Shown: piece by piece, positions 44,661 to 54,360 of the stretch
Numbering within the stretch: position 1 is the stretch's first letter
Layout of the letters: the number at the start of each line of letters is the position of its first letter
From: JANNBN01 sp963763885
GTDB taxonomy: Bacteria; Actinomycetota; Acidimicrobiia; Acidimicrobiales; JANYDT01
Direction: 5' to 3'
Length of the DNA stretch: 64,000 nucleotides
Assembly: GCA_963763885.1 (NCBI GenBank)
Contig: CAVXQD010000007.1
Coordinates: forward strand, 2,108,001-2,172,000
Notes under the pieces: generated by a model
Database searches by the model: none
What the model was told of the DNA's origin: nothing
Seen by the model: only the letters and a program-made list of their open reading frames with translations
Program-made: the position numbers and the translations under genes

Positions 44661-44750
44661 ACTGAGCCCCTCGGACGGGTCGTCACGGTCTTCAGGTTAG
44701 GGGAGGGCACGATGAAGTGTGGCTCGATCTTTGGGCTCTGCGAAATGGTG

Positions 44751-46950
44751 TCAGGCGACAACGACAACCGTTTCGTCGTTGAGTACCGGCTGGTGATCCG
44801 CGTGCTGCATGGTCACGTTCAGCTTGACGGCGGTGCCCGTGCGCGTGCCCGCTGGGATCAGCACCGGCACAGAGCCCACCCGGGTGACGTGATCCGCCGG
44901 GCAGTCCCCTGACCATTTCCACACGAGAGGCGAAGCAGAGCCAATGCTGAGCGTTGCGGTGACGGTGGCGTTACGCAGCGTCGACCGCAGGTCGCTGACA
45001 ACGTGGATGTTGAGTTCGGATGAGGAGCCGGGCAGGAGGCTCTTCTGGCAAACGATCAGCCACCACAATGACCGGCGCGCAGGCCTCGGCAACAGCTGCG
45101 TATGCGCGCTTACGGGTACCGTCGTGGCCGATGACTGCCCAAGTCGCTGCGGGGTGGTCACGTGAGTCGTGCCAAGAGAACAGTGCGAATCCACCGTTGG
45201 GCCGGTACTTGAGCCGACGGATCTCTTGGATATGCCGACGCAACAGGTTGGCCTGGTACGTCTGCGTGTCCAATGCCCAGTCTTCGAAACTCTGGCCGGG
45301 GAGTCGAGGTGTGTGGCGTTCCATGAAGCTGAGTTGCAGCGCGTGGTTGCGGCCCAGTTCTTCCCAGTCCAGGTTGGGCCAGCGTGCAGGCTCCATGAAT
45401 GCCGCACCCGGACCAACCGGAACGGACTGCGCCCCAAACTCGGAAACGAAGCGAGCGAGGCGAGGCACACGCCGGAGCCAGACCGGAAGATCTCGTTCGT
45501 CGCCGTGGTACCAGCCGAAGTAACAATGAGTATCTGAGCCGCCGCTAAGTGGGCCGGGCAGGATGCCGGAATGCGCGCTGACCGGCCGTGAAGGGTCAGA
45601 CCTGGTGAGCGACCGGTGGATGGCGAAATCCAGAACGGACTTGTTCCAGGTGGGCAGTTGCTGAGCAGCCAGGTAGCGGCCGACCATATTGGCAGCGCGC
45701 TTACGATTCTCGAGAGACTCGCCGGGTTCGATATCCAGCGACAACGGCTCGTTGTGGCCCGTCCATTGAATGATGGATGGATGGTGGCCTAGCAATTCCA
45801 CCGCCTCGCGGGCTTGCTCAACCGCGGGCTTGCGGACCGCCCGCGCATACCCCCATTGCAACGGCAGGTCTTGCCATAACAACAGCCCTGCGTCGTCAGC
45901 AGCTGCATAGAGAGTTGGATGCGAGATGTGCGCATGGATCCGCAGCAGGTCCAGGCCGGCGTCGGTTGCGGAACGCACCAGGTCCCTTGCTTCGTGGCCG
46001 GCTACCTCAGCCTGGGCCATACGGATTGGGCCAACGTTTGCTCCCTTCAGGTGGAGGCGCTCGCCGTTGATCTCGTAAATCCAGTTGCGTTGCCTGACCT
46101 GACGCAAGCCGGTCCGCTTCTGACGTGTGTCAGTGACGTTGCCGTCGGAGTCGGTGACCGAAACCCGCACATCGACCATGTGCGGTGCACCTAACGCCCG
46201 CGGCCACCACAGAGTTGGATTGTCCACGGTGACGCGCCACTCCACCCGGTTCATGCCGGAGCCGAGCGGATGTTGTTGGGAGTGCGTCGCAACAGCGCTC
46301 CCGCCGTCGTACACATCGGTTTCCACCGTTACGGTGCGCGCGGCGAGCGTGTCGAGGTTGGCGCGGATGGCAAGCGTTGCCCGATGCTCGTCGGCCTCGA
46401 TGCACAACACTCGGACTCGTTCGATACGGACGCTTCCTGTCGAGACAAGTCGAACGGGCTGCCAAATGCCACCAGGGTTCCAATCTGGATGAATGCAGTC
46501 CCAGTGCTGAAACACCCCGGTGAGATTGCGCTTGGCGCTGCGCTGACGTTGCGGTGTGCACGCAACCTCGACTGAAAGAACATGTTCAGGTGCGCGGCGC
46601 AGGTGGTCGGAGACCTCGAAGGAGTGCGCTGCGAAATACCCCTCTGTGTCACCGAGGTACTCGCCGTCCAACCAGATGTCGCCTTGATAGAAGATTCCGT
46701 CGAACTGCAGCCACCAGCGCTGGTCCTGTTGCGCCGCCTCGGATCCGGAAACTCCCTCGGCAGAGGGCGAGGAGAAATGATGGCGGTACAGCAGCGGGCC
46801 GTCTGATTCCGTGAAGCCTCCGGCGCGTCGCCAGTGATGCGGGACGTCGACGGTTTCCCACCCAGAGTCGTCGAAGGAAGGTTCTGCCGAGCGACGGCGC
46901 AGTTCGTCGTTCGCGACTGCGGCCTTCCAGCCTGAGCTCAATTCCATCAC
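44751..46950 (-). CDS. Glycoside hydrolase family 2 (beta-mannosidase-like), one frameshift
   Basis: Starts GTG 46950 or ATG 46947. Order: sugar-binding N-domain (WWLQFDGIFYQGDIWLDGEY), immunoglobulin-like domain, TIM barrel, C-terminal beta domain. Acid/base Glu is in IIQWTGHNEPLS and the nucleophile Glu in RFVSEFGAQSVP; GVFQHWD and NPGGIW are typical of the family. The first frame stops at 44971, but from ~45047 (AGAAGAGCCTCCTGCCCGG on the minus strand) the family's C-terminal domain continues in another frame (SLLPGSSSELNIHVVSDLRS to ETVVVVA, stop 44751-44753). Restored length is about 732 residues. No signal peptide, so it probably acts on oligosaccharides in the cytosol. The shift may be a sequence error. 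Confidence 0.8.
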
Positions 46951-47056
46951 TCGGCAACGGTAGCGGTAGCGGCAGCCGCTGAAGCATCAAGCGACCGACC
47001 CTCTCCAAAGGTGAACGCGGCCCGACGGTGCGCAGGCGACCGGTACGCTTCGGCAT

Positions 47057-47641
47057 GTGAGACGGCACCTTCTTCGCCTGTGGGCCCGCGTAACCGGGTT
47101 CACGGTCCATCCACCGGAACAACCCATTCCGGCCAAGTGCGTGGTGATTGGGTATCCGCACACCACCAACTGGGATTTTCCTGCCTGCCTGTATGTGGCG
47201 GATCAATCAGGCGTACGCGTCAAATGGCTGGGCAAGAAGCAATTGTTCCGCGGCCCGATGGGTCCGGTGATGCGTGCTTTGGGAGGCGTGTCCGTTGCGC
47301 GTGACTCCAAGCAAGGTCTGGTGGCAGCGCTTGTCGAGGAGTACCGAGCCGCCGATCAGTTGGCGATTGTGGTCCCGGCCGAGGGAACGCGGTCAAAGGT
47401 TGAGTACTGGAAGTCGGGCTTCTACCGGATTGCGCTTGCCGCCGAGGTCCCCATCTTGTGCGCCTACGTGGACGGATCGACAAACTCGGGTGGCTTCGGG
47501 CTTGTTCTCACGCCGACAGGCGATGTCCGCGCTGACATGGACCGGATCCGTGCCTTCTATGCCGACAAGACGGGCTTCAAACCGGCCAACACCGGCACGC
47601 CACGTCTTCGGGAAGAAGACGAACCAACCATCGCGGGCTGA
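47057..47641 (+). CDS. PlsC-like 1-acyl-glycerol-phosphate acyltransferase family protein
   Basis: 194 residues from GTG 47057. The acyltransferase signature H-x4-D appears as PHTTNWDFPACLYVADQ; GKKQLFRGPMGPVMRALGGV SVAR holds the second block, and VPAEGTRSKVEYWKSGFYRI the substrate-phosphate-binding third block (EGTR). These are the small soluble or peripheral relatives of PlsC that acylate lysophospholipid-type substrates. The likely partner is tesB 14 bp downstream on the same strand. The exact acyl acceptor cannot be told. Confidence 0.85.
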   Translation: MRRHLLRLWARVTGFTVHPPEQPIPAKCVVIGYPHTTNWDFPACLYVADQSGVRVKWLGKKQLFRGPMGPVMRALGGVSVARDSKQGLVAALVEEYRAADQLAIVVPAEGTRSKVEYWKSGFYRIALAAEVPILCAYVDGSTNSGGFGLVLTPTGDVRADMDRIRAFYADKTGFKPANTGTPRLREEDEPTIAG

Positions 47642-47655
47642 GAGAAGCTAGATCG

Positions 47656-48444
47656 ATGCAACAACTGTTCGAGTTGACGAACCATGGCCCAGACACGTTC
47701 GTCGGATCTGGCCTTGCCTATCCATGGGGCGGGCTGTACGGCGGGCACATTGTTGCGCAGGCTTTCCTCGCAACGTCGAAGACCGTTGACGCCGAGTTCG
47801 TTCCCCATTCTCTGCGCGCATACTTCATTCGTCGGGGTGACAGCTCCGAACCAATTCGGTACGAAGTTGATAGAACTCGCAACGGCCGGTCGTTCTGTAC
47901 AAGGCGCGTCGTTGCACGCCAGGCGAATGGCGTGATTCTCAACCTCGAGTCGTCCTTCCAAAAAGTTGAGGCGTCGCCAGATGTTCAGGCCGTGCAGATG
48001 CCAAGTGTCAAGACTGCCCCAGCCGACACCAAGAGCACTTCGTGGAGTCCGTTGTTCGACCGGAGGATTGTGCACTCGGACACCATCGCTGCGCCGGTCA
48101 ACGCGTGGATGAAAACCAACGACGATCTCGGCGACGACCCTGTGCTGCACGCGGCAGCACTTGCATACGTCTCCGACGATCTGCCGGCCGATGCAGTCAT
48201 GCGACTCCACCCGGGATATGTCGACCTGCCTCCCGGAGTTGACGACGACTTCACCGGAGCAAGCCTTGATCACTCGGTTTGGTTTCATCGGCCGGTCCGA
48301 GCTGACCAGTGGAATCTCCATCACCTGGTGTGTCATACGTTCAACGGTTCACGAGGGCTGGCCATTGGTCAGGTGTTCTCCGAAACTGGTGTGCACGTTG
48401 CATCGATTGCGCAGGAGTTCCTCTGCCGCCAGCTCCGGCATTGA
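47656..48444 (+). CDS. tesB: Acyl-CoA thioesterase II
   Basis: 262 residues: a double hot-dog thioesterase hydrolysing medium and long acyl-CoA to free acid and CoA. Visible: YPWGGLYGGHIVAQAFLATS in the first hot-dog helix, PHSLRAYFIRRGDSSEPI, then the second hot-dog with LDHSVWFHRPVRADQW (Asp) and SRGLAIGQVFSETGVHVASI AQE (Gln and Ser of the catalytic group). Full length for the family. It follows the acyltransferase by 14 bp, suggesting joint fatty-acyl turnover. Confidence 0.93.
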   Translation: MQQLFELTNHGPDTFVGSGLAYPWGGLYGGHIVAQAFLATSKTVDAEFVPHSLRAYFIRRGDSSEPIRYEVDRTRNGRSFCTRRVVARQANGVILNLESSFQKVEASPDVQAVQMPSVKTAPADTKSTSWSPLFDRRIVHSDTIAAPVNAWMKTNDDLGDDPVLHAAALAYVSDDLPADAVMRLHPGYVDLPPGVDDDFTGASLDHSVWFHRPVRADQWNLHHLVCHTFNGSRGLAIGQVFSETGVHVASIAQEFLCRQLRH

Positions 48445-48490
48445 CGATTTAGGGCGATATATAACTGATTTCTGTTGCCTTCCCGTGTGA

Positions 48491-48528
48491 CGACCGGCAC
48501 CGGGTCCTCTCAAGACCAGGTCGCTTTT
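48491..48528 (+). terminator. Candidate terminator or attenuator between tesB and the nitrate operon
   Basis: CGACC (48491-48495) pairs with GGTCG (48519-48523), with an inner GGTC/GACC stem (48503-48506 with 48514-48517) and a 7-base loop; CTTTTG follows. The stem is short and interrupted, so it is weak as an intrinsic terminator. Nitrate operons elsewhere use leader hairpins with antiterminators, so attenuation is another reading. Confidence 0.4.
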
Positions 48529-48539
48529 GTGAGGGACGT

Positions 48540-48555
48540 GTGACCATCCCGTCAC
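48540..48555. promoter_or_regulatory. Candidate GlnR box upstream of the nitrate operon
   Basis: GTGAC-CATCCC-GTCAC fits the GTnAC-n6-GTnAC pattern reported for the actinobacterial nitrogen regulator GlnR. It lies 46 bp before the ATG of the nitrate-binding-protein gene. Because the arms are also an inverted repeat (TGTGAC/GTCACA), a Crp-type site is an alternative, but the spacing is two bases too long for that. Confidence 0.55.
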
Positions 48556-48600
48556 ATAACGGAAATCCTCGCCGCTGACGCGCTTCGTACGGTGCAGCGC

Positions 48601-49992
48601 ATGGAGCACAACTCGCCTCTTCGAGCAACGACCCCCTCTGACCGCGTCTCGTCTGCATCGGCGACGCCTGAAACTGCGAACGGCGTACAGCAGGAGTCCC
48701 TTATCCAGCGGCGCATGTTGTTGGGCCTGGCTGGTTTGGGAGCTACTGCTGCTGCAGCGTCGATGGTGTGGCCATCGACCGCTGTGGCAGCCACCAAGAC
48801 GACGCCGAAAGCAAAGTCGGGTGCCAAGCCCACCACGAAGCCGGCTGCCAAAACAGCTGCACCCACCACGCTGGCAAAGAAGCCAGTCCGTAAAGTGAAG
48901 TTGGGTTTCATTGCCCTCACCGACGCTGCGCCGATCATCATGGCCAAGGAGCTTGGCTATTTCGCAGAACGGTCGCTCGACGTTGACGTGCTGAAGCAGG
49001 CTTCGTGGCCGGCGCTTCGCGATGCGTTGCTGAACAATCAGATCGACGCTGCCCACGCGCTGTTCAGCATGCCGTTCTCCGTTGCCACCGGCATCGGCGG
49101 GAACCGGTCGAAGGACCTCAAGGTCGCAATGGTGCTGAACCAAAACGGTCAAGGCATCACGCTGCAACGTGACATCGATGAAGTTCCATACGGGAACCTC
49201 GAAGCCGCCAAGAAGTGGTTGGAAGGCAAAGACGCTCCAGCAATGGCGATGACATTCCCAGGCGGAACTCACGACATCTGGTTGCGTTACTGGCTTGCGG
49301 CGACCAAGGCCGACACGACACGGATCAAGATCAGCCCAGTCCCACCTCCGCAGATGGTGCAGAACATGTCGGTCGGAAACGTTCAGGCGTATTGCGTGGG
49401 CGAGCCGTGGAATGCCGTTGCGGTGGAACGAGAGATCGGTTTCACGTACTTGGCAACGCAGGACCTGTGGCAGAACCACTCGGAGAAGGCCCTTGTGGCT
49501 GGACCGAAATTCTCTAAGGACACCGACACGTTGTCCGATGTGATGGGCGCAATTCTGAAGGCCTCTCGCTGGCTGGACGACCTGGCTAACCGGTCCAAGG
49601 CGGCCGACACGCTCTCCGCGGAGAAGTACGTCAACGCTCCAGCTGACGACATCCGCGGCCGACTGGTTGGCAAGTACAACCTCGGTTCTGGCCTGGGTAC
49701 CCGTGACTTCGCTGGTAACCAGATGCAGTTCTTCAGAGGGGGCAACGTGTCTATGCCCCGCCGCGGCCATGCCGTGTGGTTCATGGCCCAGTTCCAGCGG
49801 TTGGGCTTGGTCAAGGAGGCCCCGCCGTTCCAAGCGTTGGCTGACGAACTGATCATGACCGACCTGTACGCAAAGGTCGCAGCCGCCGAGGGCGTTGCGA
49901 TTCCGAACGACGACATGTCGAGCTTCGACGTGAAGTTGGACAAGACCACTTTTGATCCGAGGAAGCCTCAACAGGAAGCGGCGAGACCATGA
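48601..49992 (+). CDS. nrtA: Nitrate ABC transporter substrate-binding protein (NrtA/NasF-like)
   Basis: 463 residues from ATG 48601 (GTG 48592 is possible). A twin-arginine-type signal is visible (IQRRMLLGLAGLGATAAAAS), then a Lys/Thr/Pro-rich spacer and the CmpA/NrtA fold: KLGFIALTDAAPIIMAKELG, DVDVLKQASWPALRDALLNN, MPFSVATGIGG, FPGGTHDIWLRYWLAATKAD and VQAYCVGEPWNAVAVE. CmpA/NrtA-type proteins bind nitrate, nitrite or bicarbonate; the neighbouring nitrite and nitrate reductases point to nitrate. First gene of a run in which nearly every stop overlaps the next start; its stop overlaps the permease ATG (ATGA). Confidence 0.9.
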   Translation: MEHNSPLRATTPSDRVSSASATPETANGVQQESLIQRRMLLGLAGLGATAAAASMVWPSTAVAATKTTPKAKSGAKPTTKPAAKTAAPTTLAKKPVRKVKLGFIALTDAAPIIMAKELGYFAERSLDVDVLKQASWPALRDALLNNQIDAAHALFSMPFSVATGIGGNRSKDLKVAMVLNQNGQGITLQRDIDEVPYGNLEAAKKWLEGKDAPAMAMTFPGGTHDIWLRYWLAATKADTTRIKISPVPPPQMVQNMSVGNVQAYCVGEPWNAVAVEREIGFTYLATQDLWQNHSEKALVAGPKFSKDTDTLSDVMGAILKASRWLDDLANRSKAADTLSAEKYVNAPADDIRGRLVGKYNLGSGLGTRDFAGNQMQFFRGGNVSMPRRGHAVWFMAQFQRLGLVKEAPPFQALADELIMTDLYAKVAAAEGVAIPNDDMSSFDVKLDKTTFDPRKPQQEAARP

Positions 49993-50945
49993 CCATGATG
50001 TTTACTCCGCCCGACATTGAGGTAGGCCTGCTGTGTCCGGGCGGTCAACCAGACATCACAGTAAGCGCACGTACTGTCGCCAACGGATACTCCCGGGCTG
50101 TCCTCCCTATCCAGCCTCCAGTGCCCGCTCATCTGGAAGATGTTGCTGCTCAGCCCGCTCGGGAACGAATGGCTGCTGCACTCACTGGCTTTGGGTGGGC
50201 CCTTGTTGGTCTCAGCGTTCTCGCGGCGGCATGGGCTCTGGCAGCGACTCGCGTCAGTGAACTACCGACGCCACCGGAGACGTTCGCCGAGCTCGGTCGC
50301 TTGCTCTCTGACCCGTTCCGCAACGCAGGGCCAAACGACCAAGGGATTGCCCTTCAACTGGGTGGATCGTTGCTCCGAGTGCTGAAGGGGTTTGTTGCCG
50401 CAGTTGTTGTTGGAGTGCCGTGTGGACTGTTGATGGGCGCCAGCCGGCGGGCGTGGAAAGCAGTGAACCCATTGATTCAGCTGCTGCGTCCCGTGTCTCC
50501 GCTGGCATGGTTCCCAATCTGGTTGATCGTGATCAAGAACGCTCCGCAGGCAGCTGTTGTGGTGATCTTCATCACTGCGTTGTGGCCGATCATCATCAAC
50601 ACCGCAGCGTCAGCTGCTGCCGTGCCAGCGGATCAGCAGCACGTAGCCGAAGTGTTTCGCTTCAATAAGCGCACCTACCTTCGACACGTTCTCATGCCGA
50701 ATGCCCTTCCGGGCATCGTCACCGGCATGCGATTGTCGATGGGCGTTGCGTGGATGGTGATAGTGGCTGTTGAAATGCTCAGCGGCGGAACCGGGATCGG
50801 CTTCTTCGTCTGGGATGCGTACAACGCCTTGAACCTCGCCAGAGTTGTGGCCGCCATTGTGTTGATCGGTGTCACCGGGCTGCTGCTCGACGTCGCCTTC
50901 CTCCGCCTCGGGCGGCGGGTTGCACTTCCGGGGTTGGCACCATGA
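49989..50945 (+). CDS. nrtB: Nitrate ABC transporter permease
   Basis: 318 residues from ATG 49989, overlapping nrtA. After a ~65-residue cytosolic N-terminus come the permease helices: ALVGLSVLAAAWALAA, SLLRVLKGFVAAVVVGVPCG LLMG, AAVVVIFITALWPIIINTAA, GIVTGMRLSMGVAWMVIVAV and IVLIGVTGLLLDVAFL. The cytoplasmic loop EVFRFNKRTYLRHVLMPNAL PGIVTG is the EAA-type motif contacting the ATPase. The long N-terminal extension is unusual. The stop overlaps the ATPase start. Confidence 0.92.
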   Translation: MTMMFTPPDIEVGLLCPGGQPDITVSARTVANGYSRAVLPIQPPVPAHLEDVAAQPARERMAAALTGFGWALVGLSVLAAAWALAATRVSELPTPPETFAELGRLLSDPFRNAGPNDQGIALQLGGSLLRVLKGFVAAVVVGVPCGLLMGASRRAWKAVNPLIQLLRPVSPLAWFPIWLIVIKNAPQAAVVVIFITALWPIIINTAASAAAVPADQQHVAEVFRFNKRTYLRHVLMPNALPGIVTGMRLSMGVAWMVIVAVEMLSGGTGIGFFVWDAYNALNLARVVAAIVLIGVTGLLLDVAFLRLGRRVALPGLAP

Positions 50946-51772
50946 CGCTGCGCATCAACAACCTGTGGAAGAGCTATTCGACAGCGTCGGGCATGCAGCA
51001 CGTGCTGCGGGGCGTCGACATCGAGATCCCGGCGCAACGGTTCGTCACTCTCATTGGTCACTCGGGATGCGGAAAGTCGACCTTGCTCAACGTCGTTGGC
51101 GGACTCACCAAAGCAGACCACGGAAGTGCTGCACTGGACGGCGACGTTGTCACCGGCCCAGGCCCGGATCGAGCGTTTGTTTTCCAGCACTATTCGTTGC
51201 TGCCTCGACTGTCGCTCGTGGACAACGTGGCAGTTGCCGTCCGTGCATCTCGCCCCGAATGGTCCACTGACCGCGTTGATGGGCAGATCGAGCGTTACCT
51301 CTCAGCCGTTGGATTGTGGGAGCAACGAACAAAACGTCCGGGGCAGGTTTCCGGTGGTATGCAACAACGCTGTGCCGTTGCCCGTGCCTTTGCAGTTGAA
51401 CCTCGCGTGCTGCTGTTGGATGAACCGTTCGGCGCGCTTGATGCGCTCACCCGTGGACGCCTCCAACAGCAACTGGTTGAGCTCTGGCAAAGCGGTTCTG
51501 ACACCGAGATTGTTCTGATGGTGACCCACGGCGTGGACGAGGCTGTGCTTCTGTCCGACCGCATCTTGGTGATGGGTAACCCGCCCGAGCCGTCAATCCT
51601 TGCGGACATCACCGTTGACTTTCCTCGGCCACGGACGCAAGACATGATCAGCCTGCATCCGCAGGCCCGTGCGCTCACCCGTGAGCTACTGGGGCTCCTT
51701 GGTGCTCCGACGGAGCAAGACCAATCTCCGGCTGCTCCTTTCGGGGCAAGCCTGGACTCGGTCAGCGCATGA
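50942..51772 (+). CDS. nrtD: Nitrate ABC transporter ATP-binding protein
   Basis: 276 residues. Walker A GHSGCGKST, the Q-loop region FVFQHYSLLPRLSLVDNV, signature VSGGMQQR, Walker B VLLLDEPFGALD and the H-loop VTHGVDEAV are all present. It is the NrtD/SsuB type, without the NrtC-like C-terminal binding-protein domain. It lies between the permease and nirB with four-base overlaps on both sides, so import and reduction are made from one message. Confidence 0.93.
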   Translation: MTLRINNLWKSYSTASGMQHVLRGVDIEIPAQRFVTLIGHSGCGKSTLLNVVGGLTKADHGSAALDGDVVTGPGPDRAFVFQHYSLLPRLSLVDNVAVAVRASRPEWSTDRVDGQIERYLSAVGLWEQRTKRPGQVSGGMQQRCAVARAFAVEPRVLLLDEPFGALDALTRGRLQQQLVELWQSGSDTEIVLMVTHGVDEAVLLSDRILVMGNPPEPSILADITVDFPRPRTQDMISLHPQARALTRELLGLLGAPTEQDQSPAAPFGASLDSVSA

Positions 51773-54360
51773 ACGCCTTCGATGCCCCGTTGGTCCGCAA
51801 GTTGCTTGTCATCGGGAACGGAATGGTTGGCCACCGCCTGATCGAGCTGCTGCAATCCAACGGGGCGTTGGAACAATGGGACGTAACCGTGATTGGCGAG
51901 GAGCGTTTGCCGGCCTATGACCGGGTTGGTCTCTCTGGTCTGTTCGACGGCAAGACTGCCGATCAGCTTTCGCTCACATCTGAGGCGTGGTACGCCGAAC
52001 ACGGCGTGACGCTCAGGTTGGGTGAACAGGTACAGGGCATCGACCTGCAGGCTCGGCGCGTCACTACAAGCAACGGTCAGTACACATATGACCGGCTTGT
52101 GTTAGCCACTGGCTCTGTGCCTTTCGTGCCGCCTGTGCCGGGACGCGGCCGGCCGGGGGTTTTCGTCTACCGAACCATCGACGACCTTGAATCCATTCGT
52201 GCTTATGCGCAGCGTCCAGAAGTTGTGGAGGGTCTCGTGGTCGGCGGAGGGCTGCTTGGCCTTGAAGCTGCCAATGCGCTTCGTCTGCTTGGCATGCGAA
52301 CCCACGTGGTTGAGTTCGCACCCAGGCTGATGCCGTTGCAACTCTGCGACGGTGGAGCTACCGCACTACGCTCCCGAATCCAAAGCCTGGATGTTGCCGT
52401 CACAACCGGAGCAGGCGTTACCGAGCTCCTTGGCGAATCGGACACGGCGGACTCGGCTGTTCGCAGCGCGGCACTGGGCGCAGACGTTGTTGTACCGGCC
52501 GACCTGGTTGTGTTCTCGGCCGGGGTGCGACCGCGAGACGACCTTGCTCGTGCTGCCGGGCTGGACGTAGCCGAGCGCGGCGGCGTTGTGGTGGACGAGC
52601 GATGCGTCACCAGCGATCCGTCCGTGTTCGCACTTGGCGAGTGTGCTGTCGCAGCAGGCCGCGTGTGGGGCCTGGTTGCACCGGGATATGACATGGCCAA
52701 GGTGGTCGCAGCTCAGCTGGTTGCGATGCCCAATGCCCCTACGTTTGTTGGTGCAGACCTGTCGACGAAGTTGAAACTGCTCGGCATCGACGTGGTGAGT
52801 TTCGGTGCTGCGCACGGAACATCAGGAACCCGCGACGCGGTGTACTCCGACTCGATTTCCTCTGTCTATCGCAGGCTTGTTGTCAACACCGATGGGCACA
52901 TCGTTGGTGGCGTTCTTGTGGGCGACGCAGACGGGTCTGATCTGCTTGCTGCAATGGCCCGTGGCGAGATCCCGTCGGGAGACGCAGCGCGGCTTGTTCT
53001 GCCGCCCTCGTTGTTCGACGGACCCGCTCCGTCGTCGGCCGACCTCCCCGATTCGATGCGTGTCTGCTCGTGCAACTCCGTCACGGCCGGGACTATCCGG
53101 GCAGCGGTGAGCGAAGATGGGCTGACAGATTGCGCGTCGGTGCAACGCTGCACGACAGCCGGCACCGGGTGCGGAGGATGTATCCCGTTGGTGAAGCGTC
53201 TTGTGGACGCGCAACTTGCCCTCCAGGGGATCGCCGTCAGCGAGGCGATGTGTGAGCATTTCGCCTTCAGTCGGGTACAACTGTTCGACATCGTCAGGGC
53301 GACGGGCGTTCGTCGGTTCGACGACTTGATCGCCTCGCACGGAACCGGCCGCGGGTGCGCAGTCTGCAAGCCGGCAGTGGCATCGATGCTCGCGTCGCTT
53401 GGCACCGGTTACGTGCTCGACGGTGAACGTGCGGCCTTGCAAGACAGCAACGATCACTTCCTGGCCAACCTACAAAAGGACGGCAGTTACTCGGTGGTGC
53501 CCCGGGTGCCAGGAGGTGAGATTACGCCGAAGCAGCTGATGGCCATTGCCAGCGTTGCAGATGATTTTGGTCTGTACACAAAGATTACGGGCGGCCAACG
53601 CATCGACCTGTTCGGTGCGCGCGTTGAGCAACTTCCGTTGATCTGGCAGCGTCTCGTTGACGCGGGTTTGGAATCGGGCCATGCGTACGGCAAGGCGTTG
53701 CGCACGGTGAAGAGCTGTGTGGGAACGGCTTGGTGCCGCTATGGCGTGCAGGACTCCACGGCCATGGCTATCCGGTTGGAGCTGCGGTACCGCGGTCTGC
53801 GTGCACCTCACAAGCTGAAGATGGCGGTGTCCGGTTGTGCTCGTGAATGCGCCGAGGCGCAGAGCAAGGACGTGGGAGTTATTGCCACGGAGCAGGGTTG
53901 GAACCTATACGTCGCTGGAAACGGCGGCATGCGACCTCGCCACGCAGACCTACTGGCTGCAGACCTCGATGACGAGACGTTGATTCGGTATGTGGACCGG
54001 TTCTTTGCGTTCTACATCCGCACGGCGGACCGCTTGGAACGCACTTCGACGTGGCTTGACCGGCGACCCGGTGGGATCGACGAGGTTCGTTCGATCGTCT
54101 GCGACGACTCGTTGCAGATTGCAGACGAACTTGAAGCGATGATCGAACATCATGTGACTACATACGAATGCGAATGGACAGCAACGCTTGGTGACCCAGA
54201 TCGCCTGTCGTTGTTCACCTCCTTCGTCAACAGCGACGCAACCGACGACGGAATCTCCTTCGTGTCGCAACGAGGTCAGATTCGGCCAGCAACCCAAGAA
54301 GAGCGTTCGCAGCAGACGTCGGCTTCGCCAGTACTTGTGCAGATCGGGGCACGTCGATGA
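51769..54360 (+). CDS. nirB: Assimilatory nitrite reductase [NAD(P)H] large subunit
   Basis: 863 residues; reduces nitrite to ammonium with NAD(P)H. The N-terminal FAD/NAD(P)H part has VIGNGMVGHRLIELLQSNGA, VLATGSVPFVPPVPGRGRPG and VVGGGLLGLEAANALRLLGM. Two BFD-type [2Fe-2S] stretches follow (VCSCNSVTAGTIRAAVSE with TGCGGCIPLV; GRGCAVCKPAV). The reductase half carries the [4Fe-4S]/siroheme cysteines in KSCVGTAWCRYGVQDS and VSGCARECAEAQ. Full length. The start overlaps the ATPase gene and the stop overlaps nirD; cobA downstream supplies the siroheme precursor. Confidence 0.95.
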   Translation: MNAFDAPLVRKLLVIGNGMVGHRLIELLQSNGALEQWDVTVIGEERLPAYDRVGLSGLFDGKTADQLSLTSEAWYAEHGVTLRLGEQVQGIDLQARRVTTSNGQYTYDRLVLATGSVPFVPPVPGRGRPGVFVYRTIDDLESIRAYAQRPEVVEGLVVGGGLLGLEAANALRLLGMRTHVVEFAPRLMPLQLCDGGATALRSRIQSLDVAVTTGAGVTELLGESDTADSAVRSAALGADVVVPADLVVFSAGVRPRDDLARAAGLDVAERGGVVVDERCVTSDPSVFALGECAVAAGRVWGLVAPGYDMAKVVAAQLVAMPNAPTFVGADLSTKLKLLGIDVVSFGAAHGTSGTRDAVYSDSISSVYRRLVVNTDGHIVGGVLVGDADGSDLLAAMARGEIPSGDAARLVLPPSLFDGPAPSSADLPDSMRVCSCNSVTAGTIRAAVSEDGLTDCASVQRCTTAGTGCGGCIPLVKRLVDAQLALQGIAVSEAMCEHFAFSRVQLFDIVRATGVRRFDDLIASHGTGRGCAVCKPAVASMLASLGTGYVLDGERAALQDSNDHFLANLQKDGSYSVVPRVPGGEITPKQLMAIASVADDFGLYTKITGGQRIDLFGARVEQLPLIWQRLVDAGLESGHAYGKALRTVKSCVGTAWCRYGVQDSTAMAIRLELRYRGLRAPHKLKMAVSGCARECAEAQSKDVGVIATEQGWNLYVAGNGGMRPRHADLLAADLDDETLIRYVDRFFAFYIRTADRLERTSTWLDRRPGGIDEVRSIVCDDSLQIADELEAMIEHHVTTYECEWTATLGDPDRLSLFTSFVNSDATDDGISFVSQRGQIRPATQEERSQQTSASPVLVQIGARR

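Noticed and set aside
48539..48556. Crp-type operator reading of TGTGAC...GTCACA
   Set aside because: The half-sites TGTGA/TCACA are eight bases apart instead of six; the GlnR pattern fits better.
48349..49971. 540-codon minus-strand frame opposite the nitrate-binding-protein gene
   Set aside because: Long only because of high GC; the plus strand has a signal peptide and a recognised family.
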